Below the pieces are notes generated by a model. That model was not told the DNA's origin. It made no database searches and worked only from the letters and a program-made list of their open reading frames with translations. This document shows positions 27,501-36,041 of a stretch of 64,000 bases of DNA, one piece after another. Position 1 is the first letter of the stretch. Every line of letters begins with the position of its first letter. The stretch covers positions 62,001 to 126,000 of the forward strand of contig JBBFLF010000004.1 of assembly GCA_037481655.1 (NCBI GenBank). Direction: 5' to 3'. Origin of the DNA: Desulfobaccales bacterium (GTDB lineage: Bacteria; Desulfobacterota; Desulfobaccia; Desulfobaccales; 0-14-0-80-60-11). Made by a program: the position numbers and the translations under genes.

Positions 27501-27615
27501 CCTGTGCAAGGGCTGCGGCGCCTGCGCCGCCACCTGCCCCAGCGAGGCAGTGATCCTGTTGGGCTTCACCCCGAAGCAACTGATGGCTCAGATCAAAACC
27601 GCCCTGGCCGCCTGA
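24583..27615 (+). CDS. hdrA: HdrA-type flavoprotein, selenocysteine-containing, fused double form
   Basis: The electron-bifurcating subunit of a heterodisulfide-reductase-like complex. About 1010 residues when TGA at 24760-24762 is read as selenocysteine 60, in [15 protein letters not shown], where most HdrA have Cys. FAD domain 1 begins [14 protein letters not shown]. Ferredoxin-type clusters follow ([12 protein letters not shown], with CKACEKHCP close by). A second FAD half begins at [14 protein letters not shown], and two [4Fe-4S] motifs close the protein ([24 protein letters not shown]). The two halves are homologous, so this is a tandem HdrA as in HdrA2/QmoB-like proteins. The start follows AGGAGGCGGGT. 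A hairpin with a GGUCG loop lies 20 nt after the UGA. Confidence 0.92.
24783..24801 (+). promoter_or_regulatory. putative bacterial SECIS of hdrA
   Basis: A 7-bp stem CGAGTGC / GCACTTG around the loop GGTCG, beginning 20 nt after the UGA at 24762. A GGUC-type apical loop is what SelB binds in known bacterial SECIS elements. It lies within the coding sequence. Confidence 0.7.
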
Positions 27616-27633
27616 GGCGGGGAAGGAGAGAGT

Positions 27634-28155
27634 ATGGACACGGCCTTTGAACCCAGAATCCTGGCCTTTGTCTGCAACTGGTGCGCCTACGGCGCGGCGG
27701 ACCTCGCCGGGGTGAGCCGCCTGCAGTATCCGGCCAATACCCGGCTCATTCGGGTGATGTGCTCCGCCACGGTGTCCCCTCACCATATCCTAAGGGCCCT
27801 GCAAAGCGGCGCCGACGGGGTGCTGGTGGGCGGCTGACACCTGGGGGACTGCCATTACCTGTATGGTAATCACCTCACTCAGAAGCGGCTAGGGTTCCTG
27901 CAGGAATTTGTCAAACTCTTCGGCTTGGAGGGACGGCTCAGACTGGAGTGGATCTCCTCCGCCGAGGCCACCAAATTCGTGCAGGTGATGACGGACTTCA
28001 CCGAGCAGATCCGCCGGCTGGGCCCCAGCCCCTTGCGGCAGCTGGGCCAGGACTGGACCGCCTTTAGCCTGCCGCCGGTGACGGAGGCGGAGGCCCGGGC
28101 GGCCTGCACCTGCGGCCACCGGGGTGCGGACCTGCCCCCCACGGCGCCCGCCTGA
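27634..28155 (+). CDS. mvhD: MvhD-type [2Fe-2S] adaptor, selenocysteine-containing
   Basis: Transfers electrons between the hydrogenase or formate dehydrogenase module and HdrA. 173 residues with TGA at 27835-27837 read as selenocysteine 68, in LVGG-U-HLGDCHY, the position that is Cys or Sec in MvhD/VhuD. Other conserved ligands are FVCNWCAYG at residues 14-22, VMCSATV, and GDCHYLYGN. The C-terminus is longer than usual and ends in a CTCGH segment. The gene begins 18 bp after hdrA with GGAAGGAGAG as ribosome site. Read without Sec, the gene would stop at 67 residues and lose half of the domain. Confidence 0.92.
27854..27870 (+). promoter_or_regulatory. putative bacterial SECIS of mvhD
   Basis: A 6-bp stem ATTACC / GGTAAT with a TGTAT loop, beginning 16 nt after the UGA. 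The spacing fits; the loop lacks the GGUC motif seen in the other two, so this call is weaker. Confidence 0.5.
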
Positions 28156-28165
28156 AGGAGGCTCT

Positions 28166-28981
28166 ATGGCTGAGCTGAAAGATACCGTGCGCCACTGGCT
28201 GGAAAGCGGCCGGGTGGACCTCTTCCTGGGCTATAAGGAAGTGGCCGGCCACCCTCTGCCGTACGCCTTCAGCAAAGACAACCTGGAGGAGGTGGCGGAG
28301 CTGGTGGTCAGCCCCGCCCGTTATTCCCTGGAGAAGCTGGCGGCCAGCCTCCTGAAGGAGCGGCCAGACCTGAAGATCGGGCTCCTGGCCCGGGACTGCA
28401 CCCGCCGGGCCGTCAATGTGCTGGCCATTTACAACCAGGTGGAGCCTGACCAGGTGGAACTCCTGGACCTGACCTGCTGCCCCTCCCGGCCCCAGGCGAG
28501 CTGCAGCGCCCTGACCCCGCCGGAGGTGGGGGAGGTAAAACGGGCCGTAGGCATCGACAACCGCCTTACCCCGGAGCAGTTCGAGGCCATTCCCGCCGGG
28601 GAGCGCCTCGGCCGCTGGCTCTATGAATTCCAGAAGTGCCTCAAGTGCTACGGCTGCCGGGACATCTGCCCGGTGTGCTTCTGCCGGGAGTGCTCCCTGG
28701 AGCACGGCGAGCTGGTGGAGCCCCGGGACCTGCCGCCGGAGGTGCCCATGTTCCATTGGGTGCGGGCGGTGCACATGGCGGGCCGCTGCATCGACTGCGG
28801 CCTGTGCGAGGAGGCCTGCCCGGTGGACATCCCCTTGAGGCTCCTCTACCGCCAGACCAACAAAATCGTCCGGGAGCTCTTCGGCTATGACACCGGCCTT
28901 ACCCTGGCCCAGCCGCCCTTCAGCGTCCTGGGCGTGGGCCCCGCCGAACCCAAAGAAGCCGTCGCCGGTGGGGGGAAATGA
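28166..28981 (+). CDS. iron-sulfur subunit linking formate dehydrogenase to MvhD/HdrA
   Basis: 271 residues, soluble. Two ferredoxin-like clusters stand near the C-terminus: KCLKCYGCRDICPVCFCREC (seven cysteines in a row of 20) and CIDCGLCEEACPVDIP. Upstream lie a DLTCCPSRP cysteine pair and an N-terminal domain reminiscent of FrhB/FdhB proteins (GLLARDCTRRAVNVLA). The gene sits between mvhD and fdhA with 10-bp and ATGA junctions, so it is expected to carry electrons from the formate dehydrogenase catalytic subunit. Exact family naming varies (FdhB-like), so no symbol is given. Ribosome site AAGGAGG. Confidence 0.8.
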   Translation: MAELKDTVRHWLESGRVDLFLGYKEVAGHPLPYAFSKDNLEEVAELVVSPARYSLEKLAASLLKERPDLKIGLLARDCTRRAVNVLAIYNQVEPDQVELLDLTCCPSRPQASCSALTPPEVGEVKRAVGIDNRLTPEQFEAIPAGERLGRWLYEFQKCLKCYGCRDICPVCFCRECSLEHGELVEPRDLPPEVPMFHWVRAVHMAGRCIDCGLCEEACPVDIPLRLLYRQTNKIVRELFGYDTGLTLAQPPFSVLGVGPAEPKEAVAGGGK

Positions 28982-31026
28982 CCATGTACAAACTCGTGCC
29001 ATCTATCTGTTCTTATTGCGGCTGCGGCTGCGGCGTGCTCTTCGAGGTGCTGGACAACCGTATCCTAAGCACCCTGCCCCTCAAGACCCATCCGGTCAAT
29101 GAGGGCCGGCTGTGCATCAAGGGCTGGAGCCTGCATGAGTATGTGGAAAGCGACATGCGCCTCACCGGACCGTATCTGAGGCTCAACGGCCGACTGCACC
29201 AGGTGACCTGGGACCGGGCCATCGGCTTTGCGGCCCAGCGCCTGCAGGAGATCGTGGCCAAATACGGCCCGGACAGCGTGGGGGTGCTGGCTTCGGCCAA
29301 AATCAGCAACGAGGAGAATTATCTCCTGCAGAAATTCGCCCGGGCGGTGGTGGGCACCAACAACGTGGACCACTGCGCCCGTCTCTGACACTCCTCCACG
29401 GTGGTCGGTCTGACCGCCGCTTTCGGGAGTGGGGCGATGACCAACTCCATCGCCGAAATTGAAGACGCGGCCTGCATCTTCGTCACCGGCTCCAACACCA
29501 CCGCCTGCCATCCCCTGGTGGCCCGGCGCATCTTCCGGGCCAAGGAGAAGGGCGCGGTGCTGCTGGTGGCCGATCCCCGGCGCATCCAGCTCAGCATGTA
29601 CGCCGACGTGGCGGTGCAGCAGCGGGTGGGGAGCGATGTGGCCCTCCTGAACGGCATCATGCACCTCATCCTGAAAAACGGCTGGGAGGATAGAGATTAC
29701 ATCGCCCAGCGCACCGAGGGCTTTGAGGAGCTGGAGGCCCTGCTTAAGGACTACACGCCGGAGCGGGTGGCCGCCCTCACCGGAGTGGCGCCCGAAGATC
29801 TGGCCCGCATGGCGGAGCTCTACGCCACCCGCAAGCCTGCGGCCATCCTCTACACCATGGGCATCACCCAGCACACCACCGGGGTGGACAACGTCAAGGC
29901 CATCTGCAACCTGGCCATGCTCACCGGCAACGTGGGCTTCGCCAGTGCCGGGGTCAATCCCCTCAGGGGCCAAAACAACGTCCAGGGGGCCTGCGACATG
30001 GGGGGCCTCCCCAACGTCTTTCCCGGCTATCAGGCGGTGAACGTGCCGGAGAACAACGCCAAGTTCTCTAAGGCCTGGGGCCGGCCCCTGTCGGACAAGC
30101 CGGGACTCACCATCATGGAGATGGTCCATGCCATGGAGGAGGGCCGGCTCAAGGCGCTCTATGTGGTGGGGGAAAACCCCAAGCTCAGCGACCCGGACAT
30201 GAACCACCTGCGCCATGCCATGAAGAACCTGGAGCTCCTCATCGTCCAGGACCTCTTCCTCTCCGAGACGGCCCAGGGCGCGGATGTGGTCTTTGCCGCC
30301 GCCTCCACCGCCGAGAAGGACGGCACCGTCACCAACACCGAGCGCCGCTGCCTGCGCTTCTTCAAGGCCATCGAGCCCATCGGCCAGAGCCTCCCGGATT
30401 GGGAGATCATCTGCCGTCTGGCCACCGCCATGGGCTACCCCATGAGCTACAGCGGCCCGGAGGAGATTTTCCGGGAAATCACTACCCTCACCCCTAGCTA
30501 CGCCGGCATGAGTTACGAGCGTCTGGGGCTCACGGGCCTGCAGTGGCCCTGCCCCACCCCGGAGCACCCGGGCACGCCTTACCTGCACCGGGACCGCTTC
30601 ACCCGGGGCAAGGGCAAGTTCCACGCCGTGCCGTATCTGGACCCGGCGGAGCTCCCTGATGCGGAGTATCCGTATTTCCTCACCACCGGGCGCATGTTTG
30701 CCCATTACCACACCGGCACCATGACCCGGGTGTCGCCGCACCTGGACCGGGAGCAGCCCACCGGCTATGTGGAGATCAACCCGGAAGACGCCGGGCGCCT
30801 GGGGATTGCCGAGGGGGAGACGGTGGCGGTGGCCTCTCCCCGGGGACGCATTGAAGCGCCGGCCCGGATCTGCCGCACAGTGAGGCCGGGGAACCTCTTT
30901 CTCCCCATCCACTTCGGGGAGAACCCCACCAACGTGCTCACCAGCGCCGAGGCCCTGGACCCCCTGGCCAAGATCCCGGAGTTCAAGGTGAGCAAGGCCC
31001 GGCTGGAAAAAGTGCAGCTATCATGA
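28978..31026 (+). CDS. fdhA: formate dehydrogenase catalytic subunit, selenocysteine-containing
   Basis: A molybdenum/tungsten bis-MGD enzyme that oxidises formate to CO2 or works in reverse. 682 residues with TGA at 29386-29388 read as selenocysteine 137, in VDHCARL-U-HSSTVVGL, the canonical FdhA metal ligand. The N-terminal [4Fe-4S] site is CSYCGCGCGVLFE followed by EGRLCIKG. MGD-binding motifs include GSNTTACHPLV, TGNVGFASAGVNPLRGQNNV and the C-terminal dinucleotide-binding domain (FLTTGRMFAHYHTGTMTR). There is no Tat signal, so it is cytoplasmic. The start overlaps the previous stop as ATGA. The absence of a membrane subunit and the neighbouring hdrA/mvhD indicate an Hdr-coupled formate dehydrogenase. 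Confidence 0.95.
29399..29419 (+). promoter_or_regulatory. putative bacterial SECIS of fdhA
   Basis: An 8-bp stem CGGTGGTC / GACCGCCG around the loop GGTCT, beginning 10 nt after the UGA. The GGUCU apical loop is the one known from the E. coli fdhF SECIS, and its distance from the UGA (18 nt) also fits. Confidence 0.85.
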
Positions 31027-31055
31027 TAGGATATCCCTGACGGGGACTGAAATGA

Positions 31056-31094
31056 CACCGGGGGAAAAGGGCCACGGCACCGTTTCCCCCGGTG
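31056..31094 (+). terminator. strong hairpin after fdhA
   Basis: Perfect 12-bp arms CACCGGGGGAAA / TTTCCCCCGGTG with a 15-nt loop, 30 bp after the fdhA stop and 15 bp before the preferred kinase start. It lacks a T-run, so it may act as a partial terminator or an mRNA-stabilising element that sets kinase levels below those of the enzyme genes. Confidence 0.6.
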
Positions 31095-31108
31095 GGTGGA
31101 CATGGACG

Positions 31109-33403
31109 ATGAGTCCCGGCAGACAGTCATATAACCTGGCCATTGTGGGGGGCGGGCGCCAGGGTCTGGCGCTTCTGGAGGCCCTGACCACCACCCGCCG
31201 GGAGGGGACCCCCCTCAAGGTGGTGGCGGTGGCGGACAAGGACCCGGAGGCCCCCGGGGTGCGGTTCGCCCGGGAACACCAGCTTCTCACCACCTCCGAC
31301 GCCGCCGAGCTCCTGAAATTGCCGGAAGTGGACATCATCGTCAACGCCACCGGCGACCCGGAGCTCTCCCGCACCCTGGAAGCCCAGGTGCCGGAGCGCT
31401 GCCTGGTGCTCAATCTGGACCGCCCGGTGGCCGGGGAGGACTTCTTTGACCTCATCTCCATGGATCTGGCGCCCCTGCCGGAAGACCACCCCCTGAAGGT
31501 GGGCATTGTGGGAGGGGGCAAGGCGGGCTATGAGATCCTGGAACACTTGGCCCGGGATGATCGCTATCGGGGCCGTCTGCAGATCATCGGGGTGGCCGAT
31601 CCCAATCCGGAGGCGCCGGGCCTCGCCTTGGCCCGGGAGCTGGGCCTCCCCACCTACCCCAACTGCTACCCCCTGCTGTCCCAAGAACCGGACCTGATCC
31701 TGGAGCTCACCGGCGACCCCGAGGTCAGGGAGCGCATCCTGCAAATCAAAGGGCCCGCCACCCAGATCATCGATCACATCCGGGCCCGGCTCTTTTGGGA
31801 CCTGCTGAAGCGGGAGGAGGACCGCCTCCGCCAGAAGGTGGCCCAGGAACTGCGTCTGGCCAGCCAGCGCAGCCGCTTCCAGCGCATCTTCGATCACCTG
31901 CCGGACCCGGTCATTGTCCTGCGCTCCGATTATGTGGTGGAGGAGGCCAACCGGCCCTTCCTGCAACGTTTCCAGAAATCCCCGGAGGAGGTCATCGGCC
32001 GCCCCTGCTACGAGGTTTTCCATCAATTTGATGAGCCGTGCGACCGCAAGGGCATGATCTGCCCCCTGCACCGGGTGCTGGAGACCAACGAGCCCGCTCA
32101 GGTGCTGCAATCCTCCCGCAATCCCGACGGCACGGTGCGCTACGATGAGATCAGCATGTCGCTCCTCACCGCCCCGGAGTGGCGCCGGCCCCGGGTCATC
32201 GAGGTCATCAAGGACGTCACGGAGCGCAAAAGGCTGGAGGCGGAACTGAGGCACTCGGAGAAGCGGGCCCGGGACCTCTTGCTTAGGACCATCAAGGACA
32301 AGGTGTTTCTCGAGACCATCGTCAACGGCATCGCCGACCACATGATGGTCATCGATCTGGATTACCGCATCATCGAGGTCAACCGGGCGCTTCTGGAGAT
32401 GGTGGGCATGAAAAAGGAGCAGGTGGTGGGGCGCCACTGCTATGAAATCTCCCATCACCTGCATGAACCCTGCCAGTTGCCGGATCACCCCTGCCCCCTG
32501 AACGAAGCGGTGCAGACCGGCAAGGCCGCCTCCGCCACCCACGTGCACTTCGACAAGGAAGGCCGGGAACGCTACTACCATGTGGTCTGCCATCCCCTGA
32601 AGGATGAATCCGGCCAGGTGGTGCAGGTGGTGGACCTCTCCCGGGACATCACCCAGGAAGTGATGGGGCGCATGCGCACCCTGCACGAAGACAAGATGGC
32701 CTCCCTGGGGAAACTGGCCGCCAGCGTGGTGCATGAGATCAACAATCCCCTGACCGGGATCCTCAATTTCATCAAGCTGATGCAGGCCATCATGGACCAG
32801 GGCACGCCCACGGAGGCGGACCTGGCCGAGTTTCGCCGCTATCTGGATACGGTCTATCAGGAGACCCAGCGGGTGAGCCGCACTTTGGCCAATCTTCTGA
32901 CCTTCTCCCGCAAAACCAAGCCCGAGGCCAAACCCCTGGACCTCAACGCGGTGCTGGAGGCCGCCTTGTCGTTGGTGAGCTATCAACTGCGTCTCCAGGG
33001 GATTACGGTGGAACGGCGCTATGCCCCCGATCTGGCTCCGGTGTTGGCGGACAAAGGCCAGATGACCCAGGTCTTTCTCAACCTGTTCCTGAACGCCATC
33101 GACGCCATGCCCGAGGGCGGTACCCTGACCCTGACCACCAGAAACACCCGGCGCCGGGAGGTGGAGGTGAAGGTGACCGACACCGGCAAGGGCATCCCCA
33201 AAGAACACCTCTCCCAGATCTTTGAACCCTTCTTCACCACCAAGAAGACCGCCTCCGGCGCCGGCCTGGGGCTGTCGGTGGTGTACGGCATCATCCGGGA
33301 TCACAAGGGCGTTATCAAAGTGGACAGCGTGGTGGGCAAGGGCAGCACCTTCTCCATCCGCCTGCCCGCCTATGTCGCAAAGGACGAGCATGTTGCCGCA
33401 TAA
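31109..33403 (+). CDS. histidine kinase with two Rossmann and two Cys-PAS domains
   Basis: A soluble kinase of about 764 residues. Two Rossmann-like domains come first: AIVGGGRQGLALLEAL with VVAVADKDPEAPG, then GIVGGGKAGYEILEHL with IIGVADPNPEAPG. Each has a G-x-G-x-x-G-type loop and an acidic end to strand 2, as in NAD-binding proteins. Two PAS domains follow, each with the same three-cysteine pattern (GRPCYEVF..EPC..ICPL and GRHCYEIS..EPC..PCPL). HisKA has VVHEINNPLTG, and the ATPase domain has GLGLSVVYGI. There are no membrane segments. The start at 31109 is preferred over 31052, which would place the hairpin inside the gene. It overlaps the response regulator by 14 bp. Confidence 0.85.
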   Translation: MSPGRQSYNLAIVGGGRQGLALLEALTTTRREGTPLKVVAVADKDPEAPGVRFAREHQLLTTSDAAELLKLPEVDIIVNATGDPELSRTLEAQVPERCLVLNLDRPVAGEDFFDLISMDLAPLPEDHPLKVGIVGGGKAGYEILEHLARDDRYRGRLQIIGVADPNPEAPGLALARELGLPTYPNCYPLLSQEPDLILELTGDPEVRERILQIKGPATQIIDHIRARLFWDLLKREEDRLRQKVAQELRLASQRSRFQRIFDHLPDPVIVLRSDYVVEEANRPFLQRFQKSPEEVIGRPCYEVFHQFDEPCDRKGMICPLHRVLETNEPAQVLQSSRNPDGTVRYDEISMSLLTAPEWRRPRVIEVIKDVTERKRLEAELRHSEKRARDLLLRTIKDKVFLETIVNGIADHMMVIDLDYRIIEVNRALLEMVGMKKEQVVGRHCYEISHHLHEPCQLPDHPCPLNEAVQTGKAASATHVHFDKEGRERYYHVVCHPLKDESGQVVQVVDLSRDITQEVMGRMRTLHEDKMASLGKLAASVVHEINNPLTGILNFIKLMQAIMDQGTPTEADLAEFRRYLDTVYQETQRVSRTLANLLTFSRKTKPEAKPLDLNAVLEAALSLVSYQLRLQGITVERRYAPDLAPVLADKGQMTQVFLNLFLNAIDAMPEGGTLTLTTRNTRRREVEVKVTDTGKGIPKEHLSQIFEPFFTTKKTASGAGLGLSVVYGIIRDHKGVIKVDSVVGKGSTFSIRLPAYVAKDEHVAA

Positions 33404-34739
33404 GAAGATCCGCATTCTGGTGGTGGATGACGAGCCCAGCATCCGGGAATCCTTGAGCGGCTGGCTGAAGCGCTCCGGCTACGAGGTGGATACCGCCCCG
33501 GACGGGCCCACGGCCTTGGCCAAATGCGAGGAGAGCCACTTCGACATCGCCCTCATCGACGTCAAGATGCCGGAGATGGACGGCATCACCCTCCTCAAAA
33601 AACTGAAGGAGCTGGACCCGGACACCTCCGTGCTCATGATGACCGCCCACGGGGACATTCAGGACGCGGTGCAGGCCATCAAGGCGGGAGCCTACGACTA
33701 CCTCCTCAAGCCCTTCGAGCTGGAGGAGCTCACCTTCACCATCAACAAGATGGTGGAGATGCAGACCCTGGCCATGGAGAACCTCATCCTCAAGGACCGC
33801 CTGGCCTCCATGACCCGCTTTGAGAACCTGGTGGGCCAGTCCCCGCCCATGCTCAAGCTGTATGAGACCATCCTGGATGTGGCCAAGACCGACGTCACCG
33901 TGCTCATCACCGGAGAGACGGGCACCGGCAAAGAGCTGGTGGCCCGGGCCATCCACGCCCAGAGTCCCCGCTGTTATTCGCCCTTCATCGCCATCAACTG
34001 CGGCGCCTTCACCGAGCATCTGCTGGAAAGCGAACTCTTCGGCCATGAGAAGGGCGCCTTCACCGACGCCAAATACACCAAGAAAGGCCGCCTGGAGATG
34101 GCCAACGGCGGCACCCTCTTCCTGGATGAAGTGGGCGACATCTCCATGAAGATGCAGATTGACCTCCTGCGTGTCCTGGAGACCCACGAGTTCACCCGGG
34201 TGGGGGGCACCACCGTCTTAAAAAGCGACTTTCGGGTCATCGCCGCCACCAACCAGGACCTGCAGGAGGCCATTAAGCGCAAGACCTTCCGCCAGGACCT
34301 CTACTACCGCCTCAACGTGGTGCACATCCATGTGCCGCCCTTAAGGGAGCGGGTGGAGGACATTCCGCTTTTGGCCCAGCATTTCCTGAGGCGCTACGCC
34401 ACGGAGATGAAAAAGAAGATCGATTCCATCCACCCCAAGGCCCTGGAGGCCATGCAGCGCTATCCCTGGCCGGGGAACGTCAGGGAGCTGGAAAACGCCA
34501 TCGAGCGGGCGGTGGTCATCGGCAAGGGCCGGCAGATCAAGCTCTCGGACCTGCCTTTCCTCGAAGCGGGGGAAGAGGGACCGGATTACACCGACCTGTC
34601 CCTGGAGGAGATGGAACGGCGCCACATCGCCCGGGTGCTGGCCGCCAAGGGCAGGAATCTCTCCCATGTCGCCCGGGTCCTGCGCATCAACCGCTCCACC
34701 TTATACGAAAAAATTAAGAAATACGGCCTCTCCACCTAA
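33390..34739 (+). CDS. NtrC-family sigma-54 response regulator
   Basis: 449 residues. The receiver domain (1-120) has VVDDEP, the phosphoacceptor Asp in LIDVKMPEMDG, and LKPFELEEL. The AAA+ domain (about 140-370) has GETGTGKELVARAIH and GTLFLDEVGDISMKMQ. The sigma-54 contact loop reads GAFTDA rather than GAFTGA, a known natural variant. A Fis-type helix-turn-helix (HVARVLRINRSTLYEKIKKY) ends the protein. It is translationally coupled to the kinase. The likely targets are the sigma-54 promoters at 23492 and perhaps 36722 and 54363; this is inference from proximity. Confidence 0.95.
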   Translation: MLPHKKIRILVVDDEPSIRESLSGWLKRSGYEVDTAPDGPTALAKCEESHFDIALIDVKMPEMDGITLLKKLKELDPDTSVLMMTAHGDIQDAVQAIKAGAYDYLLKPFELEELTFTINKMVEMQTLAMENLILKDRLASMTRFENLVGQSPPMLKLYETILDVAKTDVTVLITGETGTGKELVARAIHAQSPRCYSPFIAINCGAFTEHLLESELFGHEKGAFTDAKYTKKGRLEMANGGTLFLDEVGDISMKMQIDLLRVLETHEFTRVGGTTVLKSDFRVIAATNQDLQEAIKRKTFRQDLYYRLNVVHIHVPPLRERVEDIPLLAQHFLRRYATEMKKKIDSIHPKALEAMQRYPWPGNVRELENAIERAVVIGKGRQIKLSDLPFLEAGEEGPDYTDLSLEEMERRHIARVLAAKGRNLSHVARVLRINRSTLYEKIKKYGLST

Positions 34740-35103
34740 TGGGCAGGCGAGGGGCGGCTGACGAGGCGGAGAGAGAGGGTCAGGGTCGGTGCTTTTCTTG
34801 GTTTACTGACGGCTTGAAAGGCGGCCGCAAGCCGCTCCTGCCCGGTGGCCGAGGGGGCAGCCCTGATCTCTTGCCGAGGCGGTCCGGTTCGGGCGCACCG
34901 GGTTGGCCTTGTCATCCCCCCTGGAGCGGAGGAGTTTGCTCCCGTCCTTTGCCGGGCCAGCCCGGGGGGTAACCACTACCTCTCCTGCGAAGGGGACGCC
35001 GTGACCCAAAAGCCCCCGGGGTCACCCCCGAGAACCGCTCCCGCCCTTGGATTCTCCTTACCGACCTCCAGCACCCTTTGCCGTCACCGGCATCCTGCCC
35101 CGC
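34740..35103. other. 364-bp convergent intergenic region
   Basis: Lies between the activator gene and the minus-strand GcvH-like gene C. No gene, T-run terminator or repeat was recognised. Confidence 0.5.
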
Positions 35104-35964
35104 TCACTTGCTGTGGAGGAACTCCTTGACTAGGCGGTCCCAGCCCAGCTGGGGATAGTTGCCGATGAGGTCATCCACCAGGGTGCCCCCGGAGGGCAGG
35201 GTGAGCCCCGCCTCGGACTGCAGCAGGTTGAGAAGCCGGTGGGTCTCGTGCTCAATCCAGGCCACGTTGCATTGCCCGAAGAGCATCTTCTCCAGGTCGG
35301 TCTTGAGATCCGAGGGGGAGACGAGGAAGAGCCAGCCGGCGCCGTAGGGGTCGTCGTGCACCAGGGCGGGGTGTTCCTTAACCGCCGGGTTGACCGCCTC
35401 GATGAAGCCGCAGATAGGGGAGAGGATGGGGGCTTCCTTTCCCTGGCGCACCAGGGTAAAGAGGGGATGGTCGGCCCTGACCTGGTCCCCCACCTCGGGG
35501 AGGCGCAGCTCTTCGGGGACGCCGAAGAGGTGCACGCAGAAATCATCCAGGCCCACCCGCACCCGGCCGGCGTTCTCCAGGGCCACCCAGGTGTGGCCCC
35601 GGTGGAGGAAGCTGGAAGTGGGCACCGCCACCCCCATAATCTCCTGCACCCGGGGGCGCTCCGGCGCCAGGAAGAATTCAAACTGCTCCTCCAGAAGCTC
35701 ATCGAAGGAGCACTCATGGCAGAGACGGGTCATCATCAGGCGGCACTGCTGCTCCCCGAAGCGCTGGCGCATCTTCTCCTCCCAGGAGGACACCGGTTTG
35801 GGATGCCCCTTGCGCTTGGCGATCTGGGCGGCGGCCGCGGCGGTGAGAGCCCGGTCCAGCTCACAGTGCTCGCACTCAAAATCCTTGTCGCAGATCTTGT
35901 AATCGATGACGCCGGCCTCCATCCAGATGCACGGCTTCTTTTCGTCGAGGATGCCCTGAGTCAT
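35104..35964 (-). CDS. GcvH-like protein C with N-terminal cysteine domain
   Basis: 286 residues. The first 50 contain a cysteine-rich motif (PCIWMEAGVIDYKICDKDF, then CEHCELDRAL), and a helical region with CHECSFDELL follows. Residues 108-286 are the GcvH-like domain (HRGHTWVALE, VGLDDFCVHLFG, DDPYGAGWLFLV, LPSGGTLVDDLIGNYPQLGW). At the lipoylation site the sequence is RQGKEAPI, where paralogues A and B have RQGHKAP, so the lysine is displaced by one residue. Lipoylation is therefore doubtful. It follows paralogue B in the same direction after 77 bp and is probably co-transcribed from the sigma-54 promoter at 36722. Confidence 0.75.
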   Translation of the reverse strand: MTQGILDEKKPCIWMEAGVIDYKICDKDFECEHCELDRALTAAAAAQIAKRKGHPKPVSSWEEKMRQRFGEQQCRLMMTRLCHECSFDELLEEQFEFFLAPERPRVQEIMGVAVPTSSFLHRGHTWVALENAGRVRVGLDDFCVHLFGVPEELRLPEVGDQVRADHPLFTLVRQGKEAPILSPICGFIEAVNPAVKEHPALVHDDPYGAGWLFLVSPSDLKTDLEKMLFGQCNVAWIEHETHRLLNLLQSEAGLTLPSGGTLVDDLIGNYPQLGWDRLVKEFLHSK

Positions 35965-36041
35965 GGGAGTACCCTGCCTTTCTTAACGGGGTGGGACGGG
36001 GCGGAAGGCGGCGGCCCCCCGCCCCCAGGGAGGACCAGAGG

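Noticed and set aside
24583-29388. hdrA, mvhD and fdhA as frameshifted pseudogenes split by stops
   Set aside because: Each interruption is a single TGA with no change of frame, each falls on a known Cys/Sec site, and hairpins follow. Decay would not choose these positions three times.
29065-30912. 615-codon open frame antisense to fdhA
   Set aside because: Shadow frame without motifs or start signals.
31127-33442. 771-codon open frame antisense to the histidine kinase
   Set aside because: A mirror of high-GC codon usage; no ribosome site, His/Gly-rich nonsense sequence, while the plus strand has clear domains.
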